DNA of 64,000 nucleotides from Streptomyces sp. CC53 (GTDB lineage: Bacteria > Actinomycetota > Actinomycetes > Streptomycetales > Streptomycetaceae), in assembly GCF_001865245.1 (NCBI RefSeq), contig NZ_MKXB01000064.1:1-64000 (forward strand), given 5' to 3'. Under the pieces are notes generated by a model that did no database searches, was not told the origin of the DNA, and worked only from the letters and a program-made list of their open reading frames with translations. Both the position numbers and the translations under genes were made by a program. Below are positions 35,460 through 43,396 of the stretch, in pieces. The first letter of the stretch is position 1. Every line of letters starts with the position of its first letter.

Positions 35460-36706
35460 GGGACCGCCTCCTCCAGGGAGTGCAGCGCCGCCTCCCTCAG
35501 GGCCGCGATCCCCGTGGGCAGGGCCGTCCGTACGTCGGGCGCGAAGCCGGGTGCGTGGTTGGCCGGCACCGGGACCCCTTCCGCGAGCGCCGACCGCAGG
35601 GTGCCGGCCCCGGTCACCCCGAGCAGCCAGTACGCCAGGGGGACGCCGCCGTCGGCGAAGCAGGGGAAGTCCTCGGCGGCCGTCGCGGCCGGGGTGCGGG
35701 TCACGCGCCGCGGGCCGAGGAGTCGGGTGTGCGCCTCGTACAGGGCGGCGGCCGCCGCGGGGTCGGGCACGAGGGGCCGGGCGTGCGAGGCGACCGCGAA
35801 GTCGGGGCCCGTGGGGCAGGCGGAGGCGGTGCACTCCGCGCGGATGACGCGCTCCGCTGCCGCCCGCAGCCTGGTGAGCGCCTCGTCGGTGAACGCCCGC
35901 AGCGTCAGCGAAAGTTCGGCCCGGTCCGGCGTGACGTTCGGGCGGTCGCCGGCTCTGAGGACACCCACCGTCAGCACGGCCTGCTCCGACGGATGGGTCT
36001 CCTGGGCCACGACCGACTGCAGGCGGACGACCGCGGCAGCCGCGGCCAGGACGGGGTCGGCCGTCAGGTGCGGGGTGCCCGCGTGGCCGCCGCGGCCGTG
36101 GACCACCGCGTCGAGCGTGAGGCTGCCGGCCATGAGGGGCGCGCCGGGCACGGCGTGGGCGACGGTGCCCGCGGGGAGCGGCGCGGCATGCTGGGCGAGC
36201 GCCAGGTCGGGGAGGCCGAACCGGTCGTACAGGCCGTCGTCCAGGAGCGCCCGCGCGCCCGTCAGGGTCTCCTCGGCGGGCTGGCCGACCACCAGGACGG
36301 TGCCGCGCCAGCGGTCCCGCAGCCGGGCCAGTTCCCCGGCCGCACCGGCCGCGGCGGCCAGGTGCAGGTCGTGGCCGCAGGCGTGCATCACGCCGGGCAC
36401 GGTGCTGGCGTAGGGCAGGTTGGTCCGCTCGGTCACCGGCAGGGCGTCCAGCTCCGCGCGGATCAGGACCGTCGGTCCCGGACCGTTGCGCAGGACGCCG
36501 ACGACGCCGTGGCCGCCGACGCCCCGGGTGACGGTGCAGCCGTGCCGGGACAGCGCGGCGGCGAAGCGGTCGGCGGTGCGCTGTTCGGCGCCGGAGAGCT
36601 CGGGGTGGGCGTGCAGGTCGAGGTAGAGCTCCAGGGCGGGGCGCAGCGCCTCGCGGGGCAGGTCGGGGATGCCGGGGGCCGCTGCTCCTTCGGCGGTGTA
36701 TGTCAT
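35456..36706 (-). CDS. M20 family amidohydrolase
   Basis: A 416-residue metal-dependent amidohydrolase of the M20D type (hippurate/N-acyl-amino-acid hydrolase, IAA-amino-acid hydrolase). Metal-site motifs are HPELSG near the start, MHACGHDLHLA, and GQPAEETLTGARALLDDGLYD; HGRGGHAGTPHL marks the dimerisation domain. It removes acyl groups from amino acids or small peptides. It diverges from the RiPP precursor across about 295 bp carrying candidate SARP repeats, so co-regulation is possible though not shown. Confidence 0.87.
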   Translation of the reverse strand: MTYTAEGAAAPGIPDLPREALRPALELYLDLHAHPELSGAEQRTADRFAAALSRHGCTVTRGVGGHGVVGVLRNGPGPTVLIRAELDALPVTERTNLPYASTVPGVMHACGHDLHLAAAAGAAGELARLRDRWRGTVLVVGQPAEETLTGARALLDDGLYDRFGLPDLALAQHAAPLPAGTVAHAVPGAPLMAGSLTLDAVVHGRGGHAGTPHLTADPVLAAAAAVVRLQSVVAQETHPSEQAVLTVGVLRAGDRPNVTPDRAELSLTLRAFTDEALTRLRAAAERVIRAECTASACPTGPDFAVASHARPLVPDPAAAAALYEAHTRLLGPRRVTRTPAATAAEDFPCFADGGVPLAYWLLGVTGAGTLRSALAEGVPVPANHAPGFAPDVRTALPTGIAALREAALHSLEEAVP

Positions 36707-36848
36707 GGGCTTCGCTTCCGCTGGGTTCGGTACGGGGCTTGTGCCGGGCGGGCGCGGCGTGCGGGCCACGCTCCGCCCGCGGACGCCGTGCCGGCGGGCG
36801 TCCTCGGGCGCGCAGTCCCTCGTCGGCCGCGGTGGGCCGCCGGTGCGC

Positions 36849-36901
36849 TGTCACGGGGTGTCAGCGGTCTGGCAGCGGGAGGCGGGCCGATCTGACAGCG
36901 G
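36849..36901. promoter_or_regulatory. Direct TGNCAGC repeats, SARP-type operator candidate
   Basis: Four direct repeats: TGTCACG (36849), TGTCAGC (36859), TGGCAGC (36870) and TGACAGC (36893), the last three followed by GG. Steps are 10, 11 and 23 bp, so all face one side of the helix. Heptamer direct repeats with an 11- or 22-bp period are the known binding pattern of SARP regulators, and a SARP gene lies in this cluster. The array ends 100 bp before the precursor start. TTTAGT near 36975 is a possible -10. Confidence 0.55.
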
Positions 36902-37001
36902 GCGGGGCTTGGGTGGGGGGACCGCCCCCCGGCACCGCCGAGGTCCCGGCCGCACGGGTCGGGGCGGCGCTCCCCTTTAGTCGACGCCCAAGGAGACCAT
37001 C

Positions 37002-37175
37002 ATGGCCAAGTCGGAGCTCGCCACCCTCGCCGACGAGATCCTGGAGCTGGAGTCGGAGACCTTCGAGATCTCGGACTACTCGGACGCGGTCGAGGTCGTC
37101 CTCGCCGGTTCGTGCTCCTCGTCCTCGACTTCCACCTGCTCCAGCACGACCAGCACCACGTCCTGCAGCGCCTGA
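37002..37175 (+). CDS. Thiopeptide/azole-peptide class RiPP precursor
   Basis: A 57-residue precursor. The leader (residues 1-36) is acidic, with EILELESETFEISDYSDAVE, the kind of LESETFEI-DY motif found in thiazolylpeptide precursors and likely bound by the RRE of the E1-like protein. After Ala35-Gly36 the 21-residue core starts SCSSSSTSTC and ends SCSA. It contains 11 Ser, 6 Thr, 3 Cys and a terminal Ala. Cys residues at core positions 2, 10 and 19 are expected thiazole sites; Ser and Thr can become azoles or dehydroamino acids. AAGGAG six bases before ATG is an excellent ribosome site. Cleavage after Gly36 is inference. Confidence 0.88.
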   Translation: MAKSELATLADEILELESETFEISDYSDAVEVVLAGSCSSSSTSTCSSTTSTTSCSA

Positions 37176-37196
37176 TCCGGCCGCTGACGGCACACC

Positions 37197-37237
37197 GGCC
37201 CCTTCCCGGGTGGGATTCCGCCTCCCGGGAAGGGGCC
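37197..37237. terminator. Bidirectional terminator between precursor and operon
   Basis: A perfect 14-bp stem, GGCCCCTTCCCGGG (37197-37210) and CCCGGGAAGGGGCC (37224-37237), with a 13-base loop. It lies 22 bases after the precursor stop and 25 bases after the stop of the convergent YcaO gene, so it should end both transcripts. Confidence 0.8.
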
Positions 37238-37261
37238 TTGCCGTGCCAGGCTGCGTCGGGG

Positions 37262-39250
37262 TCACGGGAAGGGGTGCGGCACGGTCTTGACCTCGTCGTC
37301 GCGCAGCGGGTCCGGGCGCCGTCCCGCGTCGCGCAGCCCCGTGCGGAGCCTCGGCATCCGCAGGGCGCGCTGCCGGGTCCAGCCGAAGTCGAGCGGGAGC
37401 AGGCCGGGGACGGTCGTGCTGACGGTGTGCAGGCCCATGCGGTGCTGTTCGGGGGTGGTCTGGTCGACGGCGATCACGTCGAACCCGGCGGCGCACAGGT
37501 CGTCGCGGACCAGCCGCAGGTCGTCGAGCAGGTCCCCGGTGCGCGGGCGGCGCCGCTCCCAGTCCCCGTACAGCTCGGTGAGGGGCCGTACGGCGGCCGG
37601 GGACAGGTACTCGGCGGCGTGGTGGACCATGGACGGCAGGCCGTACAGCTGGGCGTGGTCCTTCAGGTGCAGGACCTTGGTGAAGTCGCGTGTCATGGCC
37701 TCCAGTTCGGTGCGGCGCTCGGCGACCTGGTAGGGGAGGTACGGGATGTAGGTGAGCACCTCGGAGAGGGCCGCCTCGACCGTGCCCTCCGGGTCGAAGC
37801 CGGCCGCCGCGGCGAAGGACAGGGAGCCGTGGCCGCCGTCGCGGCGGACCGCCAGGGCCGTGACGACGGGAACGGCGAGGCCCATGCGGGTGTCGAAGGC
37901 GTGGACGTCGTAGCCGTGCAGGGCGGCGCGGTCGGCCATGCTGCGGACGGCGGGGGTGCGGCAGCTCGCGAGGTCGATCTCGGTGAGGCGCGCCCTGCCG
38001 TACCAGGCGAGCAGGAACGCGTCCCGCTCGATCAGCTCCAGCAGCCCGAAGAGGACCGCCTCCTCCAGGCTGCCGCCGGTCGCGCAGCCGTTGGAGCACT
38101 CGAAGACGAAGTTGTCGGCGTCGACGCCCGCGCCGTAGTGGGCGAGCCTGGCGGGGACGAGGACGGGCCGGTCGTCGCGCAGGGAGTGGCCCCACACCCA
38201 GGGGATGGGGCGGTCCGGGTCGAAGGGGCTGACCAGGGGGTCGGCGGCGTACGTCTCCGGGGCGTAGAAGCCGCAGTCGGCGGGGTCGAGGGCGGGGACG
38301 CCGTCCGTGAGGAGGGTGCGGTGGGCCGCCGTGACGGGGCTGGTGCCGCGGCGCCGGTGGGTGCCCGCGTACCGTTCGAGCCCTTCGAGGTAGGCGAGGG
38401 TCCTGCTGGTGGTGTAACGGTTGGACTGGCCGCTCCAGGTGACGTCGTTGAGGCCGGCGTAGCCGCGGACGAAGTGGGTGCCGGCGACGGGCGCGGTGGT
38501 GGTGGAGGCGGGGTTGATCCAGGTGTCGGTGCCGATGGCCCCGCACACGGGGTTGGCCAGGGCGGCGGTCGGGAGGGGGTAGGCGTCGAGGGGCCGCAGC
38601 CGGTGGCCGTCGGCGTCCGGTTTCGGCTGGGGGACGAACGCCATGCGGGCCGCGTCGGCGGTGTCGGGGCGCTCCCGCACGCAGGCGGGGCACAGCGGGT
38701 CGGGCAGCAGCGGGAAGGTGGCGGTGGCGAGGGTGCCCAGGTCCACGCGGGTCACCTGGGGCAGCGCACGGTCCGCGGCCGTGAATCCGGCGGGCGCGGT
38801 GCGCAGTCCGGGCAGGACGGCGCGGTAGGCGGCCCAGACGGCGTCCACGGCGAAGGGGGTGAGGACGGGCCAGGCGGTGGCGCCGTGCGACCGGAAGCCG
38901 AGTTCCAGGGCCTCACGCTCGGAGCGGCTGCGCAGCCGCTGCCAGCGCATGGCGAGGCACTGGCCGCACGCGTCCGTCCCGGATCCGTCGACGGTGCCGT
39001 CGTCCGGGCCGCCGCCCCAGGGGCCGAGGAGGACGGCGCGTGCGGTGAGCTGCACGTTCGCGGCGGGCCGTGCGGCGGCGTACGGATCGGGGGCGCCGCA
39101 GCCGAGGGTGTCGGCGGCGCCGAGCGGGACGACCACGGGGGCGGGCAGGTCCGGCCGGGCCGCCGCGCCGTGGCGGCCGGTCAGCTCCCGCTGGAGCTGA
39201 CGCCTGGCCGCGTCCAGGGGTGTGGGTGCGTGTACGGCGGTGGCCGTCAT
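37262..39250 (-). CDS. YcaO cyclodehydratase, copy 1
   Basis: A 662-residue protein that should catalyse ATP-dependent cyclisation of Cys, Ser or Thr in the precursor to azolines. Residues about 90-195 carry two CxxC pairs (C95/C98, C187/C190), a zinc tetrathiolate as in E1-like partners. The YcaO domain has LAYLEGLERYAG, SNGCATGGSLEEAV and ELIERDAFLLAW, with the ATP/Mg-binding glutamates kept, and ends in PHPFP, the PxPxP tail needed for activity in the family. It is the last gene of the operon, separated from the other modification genes by the transporter pair. The start overlaps the permease stop (ATGA). Confidence 0.9.
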   Translation of the reverse strand: MTATAVHAPTPLDAARRQLQRELTGRHGAAARPDLPAPVVVPLGAADTLGCGAPDPYAAARPAANVQLTARAVLLGPWGGGPDDGTVDGSGTDACGQCLAMRWQRLRSRSEREALELGFRSHGATAWPVLTPFAVDAVWAAYRAVLPGLRTAPAGFTAADRALPQVTRVDLGTLATATFPLLPDPLCPACVRERPDTADAARMAFVPQPKPDADGHRLRPLDAYPLPTAALANPVCGAIGTDTWINPASTTTAPVAGTHFVRGYAGLNDVTWSGQSNRYTTSRTLAYLEGLERYAGTHRRRGTSPVTAAHRTLLTDGVPALDPADCGFYAPETYAADPLVSPFDPDRPIPWVWGHSLRDDRPVLVPARLAHYGAGVDADNFVFECSNGCATGGSLEEAVLFGLLELIERDAFLLAWYGRARLTEIDLASCRTPAVRSMADRAALHGYDVHAFDTRMGLAVPVVTALAVRRDGGHGSLSFAAAAGFDPEGTVEAALSEVLTYIPYLPYQVAERRTELEAMTRDFTKVLHLKDHAQLYGLPSMVHHAAEYLSPAAVRPLTELYGDWERRRPRTGDLLDDLRLVRDDLCAAGFDVIAVDQTTPEQHRMGLHTVSTTVPGLLPLDFGWTRQRALRMPRLRTGLRDAGRRPDPLRDDEVKTVPHPFP

Positions 39251-40005
39251 GACTGGTCGCTCCAGCGGAAGGTCTTCAGCGCGACGGCGCCGAAGACGGC
39301 GGCGCAGCCCGCGAGCACCGCGCACGCCGTGGCGACGGCGGTGCCCACGCCGGAGGTGCCGGTCAGGGCGGCGGAGGTGCCGTCGACGAGGTAGTGCAGG
39401 GGCAGCGCCTTGGCGAGGGTCTGCATCCAGTCCGGCATGGCGTCGAGGGGGAAGAAGGAGCCGGAGAGGAACGCCATGGGGATCATCAGGCAGTTGGCGA
39501 TGGCGGCGACCGCCTCGGGCGTCTTGGCGTACGAGCCGACGATGACGCCGATGGCCAGGAACGCGGTGATGCCGAGGACCAGCACCGGCAGCACCAGCGG
39601 CCAGCCGGAGGCGAGCCTGAGCCCGAACCACGGCAGCAGCGCGACGCCCACGAACAGCGCGGTCTGGACAAGGCCGATGCCGAGGGCCAGGACGTAGCGG
39701 GAGCCGAGCACGGCGGGCAGCCGCACCGGGGTCATGCGGATGAGGCGCAGCAGGTCGTCGCGGCGCCACTGCATCAGTACGAACCCGACGCCGAAGACGG
39801 CGGCGTTGGCGACGCCCCAGGCGAGGACGCCTGGCGCGATGTAGTTGATGTAGGGCTGTCCGCTCTGCTCGACGTCCTTGCCGTGGAAGATGAGGCCGAA
39901 GACGACGAGGAAGAGGAGGGGGAAGGCGAAGGTGAAGAACAGGGTGGTCTTGTCGCGGACGTAGGCCCGGTAGCCGGCCTGGCTCAACGCGGCGTATGCG
40001 CTCAT
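39247..40005 (-). CDS. ABC-2 type transporter permease
   Basis: A 252-residue membrane protein with six hydrophobic segments. RAYVRDKTTLFFTFAFPLLF at the start and PMAFLSGSFFPLDAMPDWM with ALPLHYLVDG near the end are typical ABC-2 permease sequences. With the ATPase upstream it should export the mature peptide or give self-resistance. ATG 40005 was chosen from family length; the 134-bp gap upstream holds an imperfect 28-bp direct repeat. Confidence 0.88.
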   Translation of the reverse strand: MSAYAALSQAGYRAYVRDKTTLFFTFAFPLLFLVVFGLIFHGKDVEQSGQPYINYIAPGVLAWGVANAAVFGVGFVLMQWRRDDLLRLIRMTPVRLPAVLGSRYVLALGIGLVQTALFVGVALLPWFGLRLASGWPLVLPVLVLGITAFLAIGVIVGSYAKTPEAVAAIANCLMIPMAFLSGSFFPLDAMPDWMQTLAKALPLHYLVDGTSAALTGTSGVGTAVATACAVLAGCAAVFGAVALKTFRWSDQS

Positions 40006-40019
40006 GGTGGCGGTTCTCT

Positions 40020-40108
40020 CTCGTGTACGCGGGGGCGCGTGGAACGGCGCTGCGGACACGGTGAGGGCCACGGGGCCTTCCTCGTGTACGCGGGGGCGCG
40101 CGGAACGG
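40020..40108. repeat. 28-bp direct repeat, 61-bp period, in the transporter intercistronic gap
   Basis: Two copies of a 28-bp sequence beginning CTCGTGTACGCGGGGG (40020-40047 and 40081-40108) differ at one base. They sit between the ABC ATPase stop and the permease start, with the first copy running up to the permease ribosome-site region. A tandem duplication of the permease leader is the simplest explanation. Confidence 0.7.
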
Positions 40109-40139
40109 GGACGGGGACGGGGTGCTGGACGGAGGGCGG

Positions 40140-41102
40140 CTACGGGGCTTCGGCGGTGGCGTGCGGGGCGGCGCCGCCGGTCAGTTCGAGGTAGACGTCC
40201 TCCAGGCTGGCGGTGCGGGTCCGTACGCCCTGGAGCCCCGCGAGGCGGTCGACGTGGGCGAGGACGGGTCCCGCGTCCAGGGTTTCCAGGACGATCGTGT
40301 CGCCTTCCAGGGCGGCCGACCGCACGCCGGGGATGCCCCGGGCGGCTTCCAGGGCGAGCCGGTCGGCGGGCACCAGGAGCCGGGTGGTGGGGCTGCCCGC
40401 GGCGACCATCCGCGCGGGCGTGTCGAGTGCGGCGACGCGTCCGGCGACGATGATGGCGACCCGGTCGCAGAGCACCTCCGCCTCGTCCAGGTGGTGGGTG
40501 GTGTAGACGATGGTGCGGCCGGCGCCCTTCAGGTCGCGGAGCACCTGCCACAGGTCGCGGCGTGCCTGCGGGTCGAGTGCGGCGGTCGGCTCGTCGAGGA
40601 AGATCAGCTCCGGTTCGTGGGCGAGGGCGGCGGCGATGGCGAGGCGCTGGCGCTGGCCGCCCGACAGGTCCTCCACCCGGGTGTCGCCGTGGTCGGTGAG
40701 CCGGACGGAGGCCAGGGCGCGTTCCGCCGCGTCGTGGCCGGCGCCGTACAGGGCGGCGACGGTGCGCAGGTGTTCGCGGGCCGTCAGCCGGACGAAGAAG
40801 GCGGATGCCTGGGTCTGGACGCCGAGCTTGGGCAGCAGGTCCACGTTGCGCGGCCAGGGGGCGCGGCCGAGGACGGACACGGACCCGGAGTCCGCCTGCC
40901 GCAGGCCCTCCATGATCTCGATGAGGGTGGTCTTGCCCGCGCCGTTGGGGCCGAGGAGCCCGAAGAACTCACCGCGCGCCACGGTCAGCGAGACGCCGTC
41001 CACGGCCTTCACGGGTCCGTAGTGCTTGCGCACGGAGTCGAGGGCGACGGCCGGGCCGTCCTGCGCGGAGGGCGGCGGGGACGCGGGGGCGGTGGTGCTC
41101 AT
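40140..41102 (-). CDS. ABC transporter ATP-binding protein
   Basis: A 320-residue ATPase of the DrrA/CcmA type. Walker A is GPNGAGKTT, the signature is LSGGQRQRL, Walker B is LIFLDEPTAALD, and the switch histidine is in TTHHLDEAE. The C-terminal 90 residues form the accessory region common in antibiotic exporters. It pairs with the permease immediately downstream. ATG 41102 is preceded by AAGGAG at good spacing, which rules out the longer in-frame start at 41156. Confidence 0.92.
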   Translation of the reverse strand: MSTTAPASPPPSAQDGPAVALDSVRKHYGPVKAVDGVSLTVARGEFFGLLGPNGAGKTTLIEIMEGLRQADSGSVSVLGRAPWPRNVDLLPKLGVQTQASAFFVRLTAREHLRTVAALYGAGHDAAERALASVRLTDHGDTRVEDLSGGQRQRLAIAAALAHEPELIFLDEPTAALDPQARRDLWQVLRDLKGAGRTIVYTTHHLDEAEVLCDRVAIIVAGRVAALDTPARMVAAGSPTTRLLVPADRLALEAARGIPGVRSAALEGDTIVLETLDAGPVLAHVDRLAGLQGVRTRTASLEDVYLELTGGAAPHATAEAP

Positions 41103-41120
41103 GGGTCTCTCCTTGTCGGT

Positions 41121-41215
41121 GCTCACCGGGTGGTGAGCCGGTGCCTTGTGGCTCACCTGTGGTGAGCGGGTGCCTTGTCGCCGCTCACCGGGCGTTGGGC
41201 CGGTGCCTTGTGGCG
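41121..41215. repeat. Three tandem hairpin-forming repeats in the operon
   Basis: Three units of about 30-32 bp (41121-41150, 41151-41182, 41183-41215), each GCTCACC followed by a few bases and ending GGTGCCTTGT. In units 1 and 2 GCTCACC pairs perfectly with GGTGAGC to give 7-bp stems with 4- and 3-base loops; unit 3 is decayed. They fill the 144-bp gap between the protease and ATPase genes and could act as mRNA processing or translation-tuning elements. Confidence 0.65.
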
Positions 41216-41246
41216 CCCGCCCTGGGGCGCGGGTGCGTGGTGGTGC

Positions 41247-42359
41247 TCACCCGGCGGTGAACAGGTGGTGGACGGTCGCGGCGGCCGCCGCGGCGAGCGC
41301 GAGGACCACGAGTGGCACGCTCAGTCCGTAGACGGTGTAGGCGGTGCGGGCGCTGCGCGGGTAGGCGCGGGCGGCGGGGTCACGGCGGACCGCGAGCCGC
41401 AGGTACGTCCGGGTGGAGGCGGCGAGGCCGGTGGCGCCCGCCCACTGCGCGACGATCTTGTACCCGTCGAGCGGGGGCAGCGGGACGAGCATGCTGAGCG
41501 CCTGCACGCTGCCGAGGAGCAGCAGTCCCGCGAGGGCCCCCCGCGTCGCGTCGTCGACGGGGGCGTACGCCCAGACGGCGAAGAACGGCAGGAGGAAGAC
41601 GAGGTTCATCACGGCGCCGGCTGCGGCCGTGGCGATGCGGTGGCGGCGGGCGCCCAGGTAGAGGAAGTCGTCGACGGTGCAGTACATGATGACGGCGGGG
41701 AGCCGCCAGCGCAGGCCGATCTCGGAGACGTGGCCGCCGTGGTGGCGGGCGACCACGCCGTGGGCCAGCTCGTGCAGGGCGGTGCTCAGCCACAGCAGGG
41801 ACGCGGTGGCCAGCAGCAGCACCGGATGGGTGAACACCTGCCGTGCCCCGAGGACGAGTTCACCCGCGTGCAGGGCGAGGACCGCCTCCATGACGGCGAC
41901 CAGCACCAGCAGCGGGACCGTGCACCACGGCGACAGCAGGGGGCGCACGGCCCGGTGCAGCCGGGCGGTCGTGGCGTCGGCGTCCGCGACCAGCCGCAGC
42001 GTCCCGCGCAGCAGCCCGCGCGGGGCGGGCGGCGGGGGCTCGGGCGCGGCGGCGGGCGGGGAGTCGGTGAGCAGTCCCCTGGTGCCGAGCATGCCCAGCA
42101 GCTGCTGCCAGTGAGGGGCGCCGAGCCTGCGGCCGTAGGCGTGGGCGTAGTCGGCGCCGATCTCCTCCAGGCTGCGGCGGCCGTCCATGCGGGAGATGAG
42201 GAAGTGCTCCTTGGTGCCGACTTTGAACGACTGGCCGCTGCCGGTGTCCTTGATGAGGTGGACCGTGGCCGGGCCGTGCAGCAGCGCGTCGCTGACGAGC
42301 ACCCCCGGGCGCAGCGCGGGCCGGTACGCGGTGAAGGCGGAGGGACGCGGGGAGGTCAT
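41247..42359 (-). CDS. PqqD-like/M50 membrane metalloprotease
   Basis: A 370-residue protein. Residues about 12-97 form a PqqD-like RRE fold (YRPALRPGVLVSDAL; FKVGTKEHFLISRMDGRRSLEEIG in pieces), the module that binds RiPP leader peptides. A multi-helix membrane domain follows with the zinc motif HELAH at 196-200 and PPLDGYKI (Asp298) as the third ligand region, the site-2 protease arrangement. A role as leader peptidase for the cluster is inferred. Start and stop overlap or sit next to neighbouring cluster genes; a repeat-filled gap follows. Confidence 0.8.
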   Translation of the reverse strand: MTSPRPSAFTAYRPALRPGVLVSDALLHGPATVHLIKDTGSGQSFKVGTKEHFLISRMDGRRSLEEIGADYAHAYGRRLGAPHWQQLLGMLGTRGLLTDSPPAAAPEPPPPAPRGLLRGTLRLVADADATTARLHRAVRPLLSPWCTVPLLVLVAVMEAVLALHAGELVLGARQVFTHPVLLLATASLLWLSTALHELAHGVVARHHGGHVSEIGLRWRLPAVIMYCTVDDFLYLGARRHRIATAAAGAVMNLVFLLPFFAVWAYAPVDDATRGALAGLLLLGSVQALSMLVPLPPLDGYKIVAQWAGATGLAASTRTYLRLAVRRDPAARAYPRSARTAYTVYGLSVPLVVLALAAAAAATVHHLFTAG

Positions 42360-43396
42360 CGCGGCTCCCGCAGGGCGCGGCCGAGGATGTGGGCGAGGTA
42401 GGCCTCGTCGCGGATGGTGACGTGCAGCCGGTTGTTGGTCATGTGCATGTACGGGGAGAGGAGGCGCGGCAGGGCGGCGGCGGGGTCGGTGACGCGTTCG
42501 TCGCGGGTGCCGTCCCAGGACCGGAAGACCAGGTCGCCGTTCTCGGCCAGGGCGCGGGCGCGGTCGCGGAGTTCGGCGCAGTGCGCGGCCCAGCCGGCGA
42601 GGAACGCGGGCAGCCGGGGCGCGTCGCCGCCCCCGGCGACGGCCGTGCGGACCGCGGCGAAGCGGGCGGCGAGCTTCGGGGCCATCGCCGCGTAGTGGGT
42701 GTCGTACTCCTCGCTGCCGATGAAGTCGGTGCCGGGGAAGGCGCGGTGCCAGAAGGCGTAGTAGCTGTCCAGGTAGTCGGCGAGGTCGCGACCGTCGGGC
42801 AGGAAGGTGCCGGACATGACCATCATGAGTTGCGCGGAGGTGCCGAGCAGCACGGTCCGCAGGTGCAGGTTCTTGGTGCGGAAGGCTTCGATGACGAGGT
42901 CGCTGGAGTGCCGGAAGTGCCATTCGGCCAGTTCGATCCCGGCCGGTCCGCCGTACTTGCCGTACTCGGGCTCGTAGGGCTCGGGGCTGCGGGTGTTGTT
43001 GGGCCGCAGCCGCATGCGGCCCTGGTCGTCGGTGTAGCGGCCGCGTTCGGCGGCGGGGAACTCGATCTCGAAGAGCGTGTTGTAGAAGTCGCTGAGGAAC
43101 CCGGAGTCGACCTCGTAGAGGGCGGGGCGCTCGCTGAGGAACGCGTCGACGGCGCGGGCGGTGCGGCTGCGGACCTCGTCCTCCGCGGCGGGGGTGGACG
43201 GCTTGATCCGCAGGCGGACGTGGGGTCCTTCGAGCCAGTAGTTGATGAAGAAGTAGCCGGCGAGGAGGCCGTCCGCCTCCAGTCGGGCGACGAGGGGCCG
43301 GACGCAGTGCAGCAGCAGGGGGCGGGGGTTGGCGGCGTAGAAGACGTGGGTGGCCTGCCATGCGCCGGTGGCCGTGGGTGTCCCGGTCGTCGTCAT
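42356..43396 (-). CDS. SpaB_C / thiopeptide-type biosynthesis protein
   Basis: A 346-residue protein of the SpaB C-terminal family, beginning WQATHVFYAANPRPLLLHCV and containing YFFINYWLEGPHVRLRIK, a family hallmark, and YMHMTNNRLHVT near the end. Members either eliminate glutamate from glutamylated Ser/Thr to give Dha/Dhb, or catalyse the [4+2] step forming the pyridine of thiopeptides. The neighbouring 927-residue dehydratase needs an elimination partner, so that role is favoured. It overlaps genes on both sides by four bases. Confidence 0.87.
   Translation of the reverse strand: MTTTGTPTATGAWQATHVFYAANPRPLLLHCVRPLVARLEADGLLAGYFFINYWLEGPHVRLRIKPSTPAAEDEVRSRTARAVDAFLSERPALYEVDSGFLSDFYNTLFEIEFPAAERGRYTDDQGRMRLRPNNTRSPEPYEPEYGKYGGPAGIELAEWHFRHSSDLVIEAFRTKNLHLRTVLLGTSAQLMMVMSGTFLPDGRDLADYLDSYYAFWHRAFPGTDFIGSEEYDTHYAAMAPKLAARFAAVRTAVAGGGDAPRLPAFLAGWAAHCAELRDRARALAENGDLVFRSWDGTRDERVTDPAAALPRLLSPYMHMTNNRLHVTIRDEAYLAHILGRALREPR

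Noticed and set aside
36707..37001. A second short precursor in the gap upstream of the RiPP precursor
   Set aside because: I found no start with ribosome site and no Cys/Ser/Thr-rich C-terminus there; the region carries regulatory repeats instead.
37112..39394. 760-codon plus-strand frame opposite the YcaO gene
   Set aside because: It is an antisense shadow with Gly/Val/Ala-rich composition and no domain; the YcaO frame has clear motifs.
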